In this document: positions 35,098-46,500 of the stretch, one piece after another
Position numbering within the stretch: the first letter of the stretch is position 1
Layout: each line of letters begins with the position of its first letter
Assembly: GCF_964199755.1 (NCBI RefSeq)
Contig: NC_133897.1
Coordinates: forward strand, 132,746,125 to 132,810,124
Reading direction: 5' to 3'
Length of the DNA stretch: 64,000 nt
Source of the DNA: Larus michahellis
Taxonomy: Eukaryota > Chordata > Aves > Charadriiformes > Laridae
Program-made: the position numbers and the translations under genes
Notes under the pieces: model-generated
What the model saw: only the letters and a program-made list of their open reading frames with translations
The model's database searches: none
Told to the model about the DNA's origin: nothing

Positions 35098-36385
35098 GCT
35101 TGCTCCTAGTGTTCATGTGAAAGACGAGGTAGGGATAAAGGCTTGTAGGCAACTCTTAATTATACAAACATAGGCTCAAATGGAACTTTTGCAGGAGGAA
35201 CACCACCAAATCAGGATTTAATGGGAGAAAGAAACCCAGCCCTTCAGGATGAAAATTGCTGAAGCATGCGCTGAAGCAAAAGCTAAGGCACTTAAGAATT
35301 TTTATGTCAAAACCTCTTCTGTTTGCAGCCTTTAAGTGCACCACAGGTTATTGATGGATTTCAGTATGATACTTTAGGAAACAGGCATATAACTGTTGCC
35401 TACCATCAACTTCAGTTATCTGTTTTTGTAAATTTGGGCCTAAATTTTTCATAAGGAAGCCAAGTTCCCAAGCAGTCTGAATCCTTGAATTTTTCTGAAG
35501 TTCCCTTCAAGAAATTGAGGTCTTCCCAGACAAGCTGTTGCAAATTAGGTGGTATGTTTAATAGTAACTTACTTTAGCATTGCTTTTCAGTATATACAAA
35601 ACATTCAATATTTTAGTTGACATGAGGCCCTAATTTCCTTTTCTTTTTTTGTAAAAGTACTTGATGTTGTGCAGTTGGACTTCAGCTGTGTGTTTGGTCA
35701 TCAGGAAACAGAAAAAAACATGATCTATTGTATAATTTACTTAGCAGCAGGTTTTTTATGTGAGGAGCTATAGGAGAAATGAAGCATATGATATTTGCGT
35801 GCTTAAGAAATTGCAGCCTATATTTGGGGTGTCTTAGGTTTACCAGCCACCTAGTTTATTTGAATAGCATGTTTAGGTCTAGTAATCTGAAGAGATATAC
35901 TAAATCTTCTTACCTACAGAGTCTGAAAGTCTTCTGTTTATTGACCAAAATGGAAAGAAAAATCCTCCAATTTTTTAAATCCTTATCAAAATAAGCACTA
36001 TCCATGTTAATTCACAATGTTAGTCCATAAACATTTTTTTAAGCAGTAAGGGAGGGAACACACACACAAGTATTCATCACAAAAATAGTGTGGGTACACT
36101 TTTCTGTAAACATTAATTCCCTAATCACATGAAACTCTCCTTCATGTGAATCCAAAAGAACTATGTCTGGGCAGATAGTACCACTTTCTTTTCCATGAAT
36201 AGTTGAGTTTTTTTAACAAATTCATTCTGGCTGTATTAATGGCTGTTCTGTATTTTCTTTGTGTCAAAATTCAGACAAATAGTCTTATTGTCCAGCAACC
36301 TGGCAGAAACACTGAATATTGGAGAAAAATGCCATGTGACCTATAATTCCAATCAAAACTAATACTACCACTCAGACAAGGCCAA

Positions 36386-36442
36386 TCCAAAGCCTATTTT
36401 AAGTCTGTGGGAGATTTTCCATCAACTTCAATAGGCTTTGGA
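36386..36442. repeat. 57-nt hairpin with perfect 13-bp arms, probable ancient amniote repeat
   Basis: TCCAAAGCCTATT at 36386-36398 is the exact reverse complement of 36430-36442, with a 31-base loop in which ttccatcaacttcaa continues the theme. The right arm with its lead-in (caacttcaataggctttgga) resembles the palindromic 'tgacttcaatgggctttggatcag' type block that I remember as an interspersed repeat in turtle, crocodile and bird DNA. The family name is not certain. If so, this is a fossil shared by sauropsids. Confidence 0.6.
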
Positions 36443-37009
36443 CGAAGTCCATGCTGCATACTGGCAACAAACAGCTCATTCACAAACTACAGACCACTGC
36501 TTGTTTGCTGAAATTTTGGAATGAATAATTTTGAATAATGAAGAAAAAATCCCCCAAATTGTAAGCAGCTCATGGGCAATTTGTGCACATGAAAGGGGAG
36601 GGGAATTCTCTGAAAACAGTTGCTGTGCATTAGTGAGCTTACTTTGGTACAACAGAAGTGCGGCAGTGAACTACTTGGTGGTTGATGTCTAAACTCAGTG
36701 AGCATCTGTCAGGTGATATGGATCATTGGGCTTTAGGCTTTGGTTCATTTATCATTCGGTGCTACCTTACATATATTTCAAATGGAGCTTTAGAACAAGT
36801 TTGCAAAATAGTTGGTGGCTCCTGCAGTTGGCAACTATTTAGTGCTGGGCTTTCCTGGCACCAGCATCACCCGTGCAGCTCACTAAACCACCTCTCGTCT
36901 TTTGCAGCTTCCTTCTGTTCCTGTTTGATTAAACTGTTTCCACCCCTCAATCTTGTAAGCATATAGTTTAGTCATAGAATCATAGAACGGTTCGGGTTGG
37001 CAGGGACCT

Positions 37010-37358
37010 TGTCCTGGTTCCGGCGGGGATAGGGTTAATTTTCCCTGGTATTCCATGCCATGTGAGCCATGCCCACCCTGAGCTGCCGGGGGAGGGGGCA
37101 GGAAGTCGCCGCTTGGGGCGGGCTGGGGCGTCCTGGGTCCGGTGGGTGAGCGGCGGGGAGCGGCGGTTCCGTGATCGTGTTTGTATATGCCTCTATCCGT
37201 GTTATTGCTGTTGTTTGCCTGTTCCCTTTGCTGTTCTGTTAAACTGCCTTTGTCTCAACCCAAGAGTTTTGCCTTTTTCTTCCGATTCTTCCTGTATCGG
37301 GAAGGCCCGAGCGAGCGGCACGTGGTTCTTTGTTGCCGCCTGAGGCTAAACCACGACA
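37010..37358 (+). mobile_element. solo LTR inserted in CR1, 5-bp target duplication
   Basis: The 349-base insert starts TGTCCTGGTTCCGG and ends CTAAACCACGACA, so it has the TG...CA ends of a retroviral LTR. It is bounded by the duplicated target GACCT (37005-37009 and 37359-37363), the 5-base duplication usual for ERVL-like elements. It is GC- and CpG-rich and carries a TATA-like TATATG near 37180 and a degenerate GTTAAA polyadenylation position at 37238-37243. It shares the start block 'gggatagggttaattttc' and the 'TTAAACTGcCTTTGTCTCAA' type block with the LTR at 31223-31804. The intact ends and exact target copies show a comparatively recent insertion. No gag, pol or env remains. Confidence 0.93.
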
Positions 37359-37413
37359 GACCTTAAAGATCACCTAGTTCCAACCCCCCTGCCCTGGGCA
37401 GGGACACCTCCCA

Positions 37414-37713
37414 CTAGACCAGGCTGCTCAAAGCCCCATCCAGCCTGGCCTTGAACACTTCCAGGGATGGGGCATCCACAGCTTCTCTGGGCAACCTGTT
37501 CCGGTGCCTCACCACCCTCACAGCAAAGAATTTCTTCCTAATATCTAATCTAAATCTCCCCTCTTTCAGTTTAAAACTGTTACCCCTTGTCCTATCGCTC
37601 CACTCCCGGATAAAGAGTCCCTCCCCATCTCTCCTGTAGGCTCCCTTCAGGTACTGGAAGGCTGCTGTAAGGTCTCCCCGGAGACTTCTCTTTTCCAGGC
37701 TGAACAACCCCAA
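37414..37713 (-). pseudogene. CR1 ORF2 C-terminal remnant (open, 99 codons)
   Basis: The minus strand encodes the end of the CR1 reverse transcriptase polyprotein, with the blocks LFSLEKR, FQYLKGAY, DGEGLF, RLDIRKKFF and SLEVFKARLDGAL in order and the natural stop after LV. ORF2 supplies the endonuclease and reverse transcriptase that copy CR1; only the tail beyond the catalytic centre is here, so it has no activity. The frame is undamaged. It matches the copy at 60785-61084 at 78 of 99 positions, counted by eye, with no gaps. Confidence 0.9.
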
Positions 37714-37747
37714 CTCTCTCAGCCTGTCCTCATAGCATCGGTGCTCC

Positions 37748-37791
37748 TATGTAATAGTCATTACATAATTATGTAATAGTCATTACATAAT
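37748..37791. repeat. two perfect tandem copies of a 22-bp palindromic unit
   Basis: The unit reads TATGTAATAGTCATTACATA plus AT, repeated exactly at 37748-37769 and 37770-37791. Each unit can fold: ATGTAAT pairs with ATTACAT around a short AGTC-containing centre, with the arms lengthened across the junction. It sits immediately at the 5' truncation point of the CR1 copy and before the older CR1 at 37848, suggesting a repair event at the LINE insertion junction. Confidence 0.85.
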
Positions 37792-37847
37792 TACAGCAGG
37801 CAGTCTGAAGCCAGTGGCATGTCATAGTGTTCTCGCATATATAAGGC

Positions 37848-38345
37848 TGGAAGGCCCCTCTTAAGTCTTCTGACCAAACCTTCAGCTCAAAACTGGGCCA
37901 CCTTATTCCAGTTTGCTGACAGTCACATCTGGTTCAGTTTTGAATATCTCCAAGGCTGGAGATTCCACAGTCTCTTTGGGCTTCTTGGCAACCCTGTTCT
38001 GATCATGCAGTACTCTCATGGCTTAAATTTTCTTTCCCTGATACAGAATCAGGATTTTAATTGCTGCATCTTGTGCCCATGGCCTTTTGTCCTATCACTG
38101 CGTACCTAAAAGGAGAGTCTGGCTCTGTTTTTTTCTACAACTTCCCATTAGATCACTGAAGACCCATGAGACCTTAACCTTCTCTTTTTAAGACTCTCCC
38201 TATATGCTGTATTCTGCAGGTGCCTAACTATCTGGTCGCCTTCCACTGGACTTGCTCCAGTCTTGTATCAGGAGCTCAGAACTGAACACAATACTCCAAA
38301 TGTAGTCTCTCAAGTCCTAAACAGAGGGGAAAAATCATCTGCTGG
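37848..38345 (-). mobile_element. old CR1 LINE fragment next to the young one
   Basis: Plus-strand antisense landmarks: 'aaggctggaaggcccctc' near 37845, 'gattccacagtctctttgggc' near 37961, 'ccttttgtcctatcactg' near 38081, 'cttccactggacttgctccag' near 38239 and 'actgaacacaatactccaaatg' near 38281. These are the UTR and ORF2 end of CR1, in a more diverged subfamily than the copy before it. Frames are broken throughout. It may extend a further 60 bases (similarity near 38370-38400 is doubtful). Confidence 0.75.
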
Positions 38346-41300
38346 CAATGCTTACACTGTTCTTGAACCTCAGGAGGTTCCTGTCAGGCTGTCAAGATCC
38401 CTCATATCTCTCCACCTACAATAAAGCATCAAAATGCGGCCAAGTAAAGCAAATGGCATATTTTCTGCTGATGAAGACCATATGGGATCCATTTATTGCT
38501 GGTTACATGGTTAGAGTCTGCCAGAAAATGATACCTACTTTCTGTCTAGATTTTTGTTGTTGATTGCCAGGTCACCAGGTCTTCACCAGTAAAAATATGG
38601 CAATAATATGGCAATGAAGTCCTATAATGTCTAAAGCAGCTTAGCAGATCCTGATGTGTCTACTGATACAACGTGCCAAGAGTAATTACGTCTGTGAATA
38701 ATTTGCTTGTTATCTGTAAGACCAGCTCAGAAAACTTCGATTCTGGCAACTTAGGTATTTTTTGTGCATTTCACATTTAAAGATTATCTAGCTTGGTTTG
38801 CAAAACCTCAGTCATTATAACAAATAGAACTTATCAACTCTGTCCATATATGCATGCAAGAAATACTGCAGTTTCAGCTTGGTTATGAGTAGGTACTACA
38901 ATAACACTGAAAAGATTTAGAACTCTGTACTGCCTTGCCTCTTTAATGCTCTTTCCTGTGCTGATCTCTTTTCAAGATAGAGAGGAATGTATATATTGAG
39001 TAAAATAATAAATTCAAAATGTTCCCTTAAACAAAGGGGAAAAAATCCGTTAAGGATCTTGCAATTCATCTGTTTTAAGAACTAATCAGATTCTCAGATG
39101 TGACGAACACACCTTCATTTCAGGCTGATTTAGGAAGCTGACTCAACTGTGTGTGATTACTTTTGCTGTCATCTAATTTGGAGAAAACTTGTGGAATTCT
39201 TTAAAATGCTTAGACATTCTGTGAACTGCTTATAATGAAAAGCTTTGCCAGTCAAAGCTGAAAGTACAATTTGTTGATAACAAAGCCAAAAGGTGACATT
39301 TTCTTCGGAGCTGACTATTTCTCCACAATATCCAAAGTGCTGTGATTTGAAAGTTTTCAGCCTGCCTTAAGTCTAGACTTTTCCCTAAAGCATATGTTAT
39401 ATAGCAAGTAAGAAGATGGAGGTTATCCTATGAAGAAAAGTATAATTTGAGGTACTCTTGACTTGGAATATCTGGGTCCACACTTGTATCAACATTGTTT
39501 ATTTCAGGCCTGTCAAAAAAATATTATTTTCCTTACTTTAGGTAGACACAACTGTTACCTAGTGATGACTGTAGTTAATTTCACTCACACTCATGGAATC
39601 CATAAAGAAATCAGGGGCTATGATTCACAGAGAATGAAACTTTGTGTTTTGTCTAAACAGCTGTCTCAACTTACTTGCTTTCTACCTAAATTATTTTTTG
39701 GACAAGTGGTTTGCTTAAAAAAATGTAGTGCCTCTCCTCTTCCTTCAAAACCAGAGAAGATTAAACGATGTAATTTTGGGAGATAGATTTCTTTCTTCCT
39801 TTACTTTGAAAGTAATATTTGGCTTTTAAAGACATACTTGGCCGGTAATTCCACCTTCTTTTCTGTGGAATGTCCCCGTCACAATTAATGAGGTTTCTGC
39901 TTTATTTCAGTGTTTCCTCACTGTCCTGACTATTAAGTCCCATTTGTCTCTTACTGGTTTTCTTAAAATCTCTTCACTTGTGTCAATATCTCATTTAAGC
40001 AGGCTCTGAAGGCACCTTTCCATATAAATATCACTGTTATTTCCAGCTGGAGCTGTGTTATGAATTTTTATGAGATCTCCATGTATATTTTGGCCAATTG
40101 CATGCATCTGATCATAAACTTAGTAGATTGACTGTTTATGCTTTAAGTGTTGGAAAGAGAAACATTGCTCTGTCTTTAGGAACGTGCCTACTATAGTTAG
40201 TATTTTTACCTGCACAAAGATGTTTGCCGAAAAGCTGGTTATGTATCCCATAATTCTTCCAAATTCCCATAATCTCTTCTGTACCACAGACAAATAAATA
40301 GTGCACAGAATTGTTGTTGTAGACATTTGCCTATTTCATAATAGACCTCAAATATATATTTCATATTTTCCTTGAGATGGGCTAGGAAGTCATGAGGTGA
40401 GCACACTTAAGCCCGTCAGTGACAGATGTCTCATTTGCTCGTTCGTTCCTGTACTATTCATTGCCCTCTGCTGGATGTGGCTTGGCATTTATTTGGGCAA
40501 GATCTGAACAAATAGTGCTGGTGTCACAAACATAATAATAGCAACAAAAAAAGAAGTGTAACAAGTCCCAGTGAGGTGGTTCAGAGAGTTTGTGTTAGGT
40601 GCCTGCGCAGCATGCATCTTTTCAAGGCAAAATGAATTACCTTCAAAGAGCAATTCAGGGCACTGGGGAGGGTTTGATTCCTCATTGTGTAGCTACTTAG
40701 AGATAGCTTGCATGAAGTGCTTCTATGAACATAAGAACGTGGTTCCTTTTCCATGTCATTAAATCTTGCACATCATATGATTCCACCCAGTCACTGTCTA
40801 GGACAGGGCCCCAGTCTTGGGAGGCTGGCATCTAGTTAAGTCTTCAAAACACAATTGTGAGAGGAGGAGAAAAGACCAGTCTTTCACACACGGTTTATCT
40901 AATAGCCTAGAAGTGAGAGCATTCAAAAGGGAAACCTGAAAGTGACACTTGGCTGAATATCTGGAAGTTGTGGAATGTGGATGAGAGTCCACAAGGAACG
41001 AAGCTGCCTCTTTGGACCACAGTGGAGCTCAGCTTGGAAAGAGGCGCATTCTTTTCAACATGGGAAAAACACCTCAACTATGCCTACACTACTTTTATGG
41101 GAGCCTGAATTCAAAGACTTAAAACAGGAGAACTTTCAGGACAAAAGCAAAGTGTTTACTGACTTTTTTCTTAATCGGGTTACTTTTTCCAGACACTTTT
41201 TGAGAAACTAGAGCCTACATCCTACCTAGGTGACCATGTAACTTCTGAGGCTAGCACTTCTCCCCTGCATGCATCTGGAAGGTATGACTTACATAATGGA

Positions 41301-43197
41301 AAGTTTAATGATTTTCTTTTTTCTTTTGTATATTTTTTATATCTTCAAGTTTTAAGAATATGATTCTAGCTTCCCCACTGCATGATGCTTGTGGTTTAGC
41401 ATCTTGGTGTCTGTCATCATATAATCGGGGATTATGGGGCAATAAAATGACATTTGATCCTAGATCTTCAAAATGGAAGATCTTCATGCCAAATCTCTCC
41501 TCAGACCTTACCCCATCATTCAAAGAGCTTTGCTGCTCCATTGCCAACTTGTCTTTTAACATAATGAGACGTGATTGAAGTGAGTGATTATTCCCTTCCT
41601 CTTCTTTTCTACCTCACTGTCAAATACTACTAATGAAGGAGTGAATGTCATGAGATGCTGACTACCTAAGTTAAATTCAGACCTTTTAGCAATAATAAGG
41701 CTATTACATGAAATATTAGATCACTTCCTGTTACACTAGGCAGCAGCCTTTTCCAGAAAAGAAAACATTTATATTTCCAGCATAAAGAAGCGTTCACAAC
41801 ATTTTCATTTAGTCTCACGGTATTGCAAATACAGCACTAGACTGACAGATGAGCCTATGGAATAGCACCTGGCCACCTACCTTAACTCATAAACCAGCAA
41901 ACTGCAGGCATTAAACATGCCATCACCTTGCTCTCCTGGCTTGAGCTGTGAAAATTGTAATTATGTGGGAGCCAGACCAGTCAGGTTGGATGATGTAATT
42001 TTGTAGAAAAGGAGACTGTAGTAGGATAGTTCTGCCAGTTCTCTCTACAGCTGTTCTAGTGCAGGAATTGTGTGTAAAATGAGTGGTCCGTAATTAATAG
42101 AGTAGTATAGGTTGGGATATCTGGGACCATAAGGGAATGTGGTGCATTAGGCATGTAGACATACCAAAGCTGTATTTCAATCTTCTTAAAGAAGAAACAA
42201 CAAAAATCTTACGACATATGAGGCCAGCTGAATAGAGGATTGCAGTCATTTGTTTACACTATAGTTATGTCTCTTCTAGAATACAGGTCTGCTTTTACTG
42301 AGGCACGGAAGTTGCTTCGGTGGAAAGCACTAGGAATGAATGCATTTTGTTGAGTACAGTCATGCTGCTGTTTTGTCTCCTTTGTGCTTTTCCATAAAGT
42401 GACATCTGCCTTTTAGATATCTCTTCCAGAGTACACACTGCAGCCTCCTACAGCAATACCTTCTGAGAGTTTTTGCTGAGGTAATTCTGAGGTAATCTAT
42501 GCATCTTTTGGAGAGTTCTGGGAAATTATAAGATATATTAGTATCCATAGTTTTTTGGAAAACTTGTTTAACTTCCCGAAGAACTTGTACAATTTCCCTT
42601 CCTGGAAAAAAAATTTGTATTCTTTTTTCCAAAGTGAATGCCAGCTTGGAGACACTGCTCTCACTTCCACTGCTGCCACATGGGCTTTGCTAGAACTGTT
42701 GAAAAGCGCTGTTGAAGATTTGGGAAGATATACAGTGAGAAAAATCACTGGTAAAATTCATCATGACCAACTTCTCTCCTGTGCAGATAGGATCTGAGCA
42801 AAGGTAGTGTTAACTGAAAGAATATTTGTTTTATTGGACCACAAATGTCCTTCATTTTGCCTTTGACGAGGGAACCATAGAGTGGTAAGGCCTCTGATAT
42901 GTTTGTTGGGTTTTTTAATTATGTGTACATGCATGGTAAGTTGCATCATTCTCTCATAATTGTTCCTGAGAATGTCCTCTTAATACAGAAGGACTTCGCA
43001 TCCCACGTTAGCTATAAACAGCTTTTTAAGTCAGAGCTCATGGCAGTACACAACAGGAGTAAGATCTGTCCATGGTCCTCACAGTGAGCTCTTTCCAAGG
43101 GTGGTTTAACTTGAAAAACAACCAGCATGCTCCTCCAAAGCAGTGTCTGGTTTTAGCTTTGAAATCAAATCCTCTCCAGCAGATGATAAGAGGTAAT
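38346..43197. other. non-coding interval
   Basis: AT-rich unique sequence with a CTCF-like core at 40463-40474. The longest ORF (39463-39786, 107 codons, plus) has no recognisable domain and no splice or promoter context. Confidence 0.5.
40463..40474 (-). promoter_or_regulatory. CTCF-like core motif
   Basis: GCCCTCTGCTGG on the plus strand is the reverse complement of CCAGCAGAGGGC, matching the CCASYAGRKGGC core of the CTCF site, so the motif points to the minus strand. CTCF sites set chromatin loop boundaries. A 12-base core in 64 kb can occur by chance, and occupancy cannot be seen. Confidence 0.3.
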
Positions 43198-43503
43198 CAT
43201 AGAATCACAGAATGTGTTGGGTTGGAAGGGACCTTTAAAGGTCATCTAGTCCAGCCCCCCTGCAGTAAGCAGGGACATCTTTAACTAGATCAGGTTGCTC
43301 AGAGCCTCATCCAGCCTGGGCTTGAATGTCTCCAGGGATGGGGCCTCCACCACCTCTCTGGGCAACCTGTGCCAGTGTCTCACCACCCTCAGTGTAAAGA
43401 ACTTCTTCGTCATGTCTAATCTAAACCTGCCCTGCTCTAGTTTAAAACCATTGCCCCTTGTCCTATCACTACATACCCTTGCAAACAGTCCCTCCCCATA
43501 CCA
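43198..43503 (-). mobile_element. CR1 LINE 3' end
   Basis: Starts on the plus strand with the tail 'tcatagaatcacagaatg', then 'gttgggttggaagggacctttaaaggtcatctag' region, 'ccagcctgggcttgaatg', 'tccagggatggggcctcc', 'gggcaacctg' and 'cttgtcctatcac', stopping at 'cagtccctccccata'. About 306 bases: the UTR and the last part of ORF2. Relatively well preserved. The plus-strand ORF at 43295-43570 is the antisense of this element and is not a gene. Confidence 0.93.
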
Positions 43504-46500
43504 TCACTTACATTTTAGTGAGATGTACAAAGAGAATTTCTGCAATGCTTGCTTGTCAATGAAGAGATGAACGTAATACAGTACAACATCCATTGGAAAC
43601 AATTGCAGTAGTTATGACATGGTGTATATGTGACTTCCATAAGGATAGTCCTACTAGCATGAGTAAGCCCATGAAAGGTCATTGAAGAACTTCCATCCTC
43701 ACCATAGCTCTACGGTTGACTAAGAACTGTTATTCAAAGAAAGGAATGAATTCTTATTTTTGGGATGGATGTCAGAATGTAAAAGACATCAGTATACAAA
43801 ATATAGCTACTATATAGTTGGAACAGAAATCCTGGTAGCTGGATAACGCCTACTGCTAATACTACAATGAAAATTATGTTTGCTTTAAAATTATACATGC
43901 AATTAAGTTTTGATTGCATCACATGATCTGTGGCAGCTGTTAGAGACTGACCAAATTTTCCACAGACATGATTTTTATTAATTTGCTTGGAGCTAGAAAT
44001 TAATAGATAGCTAAACAAAAAGGGTAAAGTTAGCCACTATGTACTGCTGGAAGATATACCAGGCTTATTACAGAATACAGAATAAAGACCCAGAAACATG
44101 GGTTGACCTGAATATATTGGAGCTCCTATAGATCATGAAGTATTCCAAATGTTTTTACAATTGCTCACTTTGATAAGCTTGTTGGCGATACTTAGTTGAT
44201 GAAAATCCGGTAACACTTTGCTTATGATGACTCCCAAAATAAACCCAAACTCAGCTATGGTGTAATCTACATGCAACTATCATCGATGAAAACTTTTTTC
44301 CTTGAAAAAAATATGAAATTAAGTCATATTTCATTGTTCTGCTGCCTATTATTCAAAAAGAGAAATTATTTTGCTTAGCGTGAATTAATTAGTTCAGGAA
44401 AAATGCAGTGAGAATTCAGGCTTACTATAGAAAATAGTTCAGATTGTACTGACTTCAAGAAGTTAATACAATGTAATAAATCAAACCTATACTTCCTATT
44501 TCTTTTATTGAAACATCTCTGTAGAGGAACTAGGTTTCTTTCCCCCATAAGACCTTCCCCTGTAAGGTTCTTCTTGTTTTCTGAGTTTTCAGTTGCCTGA
44601 AGTAGTTATAGCATAGTCACTGTGAATATGAATTCTTCGTGTTACAATTATTTTTCTCAATTTCATTCATGACATACAGCAGAAAGCTAATGATGATTCC
44701 AGCCATTTAGATTGCTTTTCTTTGGAGAGAGTTTGCATTATTTTACATTGGAGAATAAGAAAAGAAAATTACATTTGTTTCATTGACAATCAGAAGCAAA
44801 CAAAGACTTGTTGAAAATGAGCATATCCGAATGACAAGATACTAAATACATGGAAAACATGTCCTCTAATCAGTAATAAATTTTGCATCCATCCAAACTC
44901 AACTCATTTTTGTTTTCCCCCTAAAAGAGGTGAATTGCACAGCAGTAGTAGATCAGTTTACGTGCTGAGGAGAAGTTTTTGACAGTGATATTCCAGTCTC
45001 TGGATATTTGGTTTAGCATTAAATGAGAGCATCCTTATGGGTGGGGTTTTAATGCTCATTATTCATTATAATGAAAAAGCAGTATGCTTAATACCTAACT
45101 CAATTGGTATCATGAATCTTCTTTCATTTTGTTTCACTTTAAAAGTAAGAAAGATTAAAGATTTTTATATTCTAAGACAACATTTTTACGCTATTAAATG
45201 TGTATCCTACCTTTGGACTATGACTAGGGCTGTTTAACTGAAAAATTAGGAGACCCAATAAAGTCATATAAAATAATTAATGCTTAAAAGGAGCTTCTCT
45301 GTACATTCTGAAAATAAGATCATGAATTTAGCAGGTTTAAAGAAGTAGAGAGCTGCTGTTTATATAGATAAATATATTACCCATAGTTACGACAGGAAAT
45401 TTTTTTCTTGCTAAGCTTTTTGAAAGGGATCTGAAAACTTATGCGTCAGGGTATAACTCAGCTTCTAGTTAGCAGTATTTAGGAAAAAAAATCTTATAGG
45501 CAAGTTACTTCATAACTATCACAGAAATTAAGTAGATACACATGTAGGCCTACACTAATCTCCCCAGGCCTGTTCATGGAATCTAACCACCATCAGTGGT
45601 AAGTTCTTTCCTCAGTTTTCCTTCAGGAAATCCTATTAGAAGGACTATCATCATAATATAGTTCTTAGGTATTTGAAAATGGATATTTAAAATTCTTCTT
45701 GCTAGTGGAAAGACACATCACGTTTGGACTTTTTTTTCTGATATAGCTGCATATGTCTTTACGTGGTTTTATATTCATTGACATCAATTTGAATGTTTCC
45801 TGAAATAAACATTTCTATTGCGCACTTCTATTTTGTGTTTAGGATATAAGAATAATATATAGGAAATATAAGTTCATATAGGACATACAAGGGTGTGTAC
45901 TGTAGAACAGTCCAGTGCTGCTGAAATTCTTTCCCGCCCTGTCTAATCCCTTGTTTCTCCCTGTCCCTGTTTCTGACCAATCTTTCTAAGGTTAAGGTAA
46001 ATTTCCTGTGTATGATGGTCTGTTTGAACGTTCTTTGTATGAATTCTTCTCTTCCTTGGACTTCTGTCTGTGCTTCTGCACAAAATTATGAAGTGTCATA
46101 ACTTTGTTTATAATTTATTGTTTTGCTTTCAATGGTGCTCTGGAAAATTTACTCATATAAGTACCGCTTTGAGCTACCCTGTATTTTGACCAGGCATGCT
46201 TGGATGATGACTGGCTTGACCAAACAAAAAACCAATTAACTAGACTTTCTTTCAGACTCCCGAAGAGATAGGTAAGAAATAAAATAAGAAACCATGAAGA
46301 AAGCAAGAAGCAAGCCCTACTTATAAGCATCATTCTTCTTAGGTGTTTGGTGCCACTCCACCCAAGTTACCAGTTCCAGTGCTGATAATCTGTCTCATGA
46401 CTGGTTATGTTCTTCTGAAGTGTTTTTGAAAACCTACCTCTGAAGTATGTCATTTACTAACTCTACTAATTTGTCTTTTATGGTACAGCTGCTTGCTGAG

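Larger units (their letters stand above)
31805..36385. other. non-coding interval
   Basis: Contains the microsatellite at 32787-32993, the both-strand ORF patch at 34341-34716 and the hairpin at 35024-35097. A purine/pyrimidine-balanced stretch at 33560-33880 with two minus-strand ORFs (62-66 codons) shows no recognised protein or repeat. Confidence 0.5.
36972..37745 (-). mobile_element. CR1 LINE 3' end, split by a solo LTR
   Basis: Minus-strand CR1. The 3' tail (tcatagaatcatagaa on the plus strand) starts at 36972, followed by the UTR block 'ggttgg.agggacct'. The element is interrupted at 37010-37358 by a solo LTR and resumes at 37359 with 'gaccttaaagatcacctagttccaacc', the expected next CR1 sequence. 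The ORF2 C-terminal region lies at 37414-37713. About 420 bases of CR1 remain without the insert, truncated at the 5' end as usual for this LINE. No target duplication is expected or seen. The intact frame shows a younger copy than those at 18.2 and 27 kb. Confidence 0.95.

Noticed and set aside
37451..37639. Plus-strand ORF of 62 codons
   Set aside because: Antisense shadow of the CR1 ORF2 remnant at 37414-37713.
43295..43570. Plus-strand ORF of 91 codons
   Set aside because: It is the antisense strand of a CR1 3' end running on into flanking DNA.
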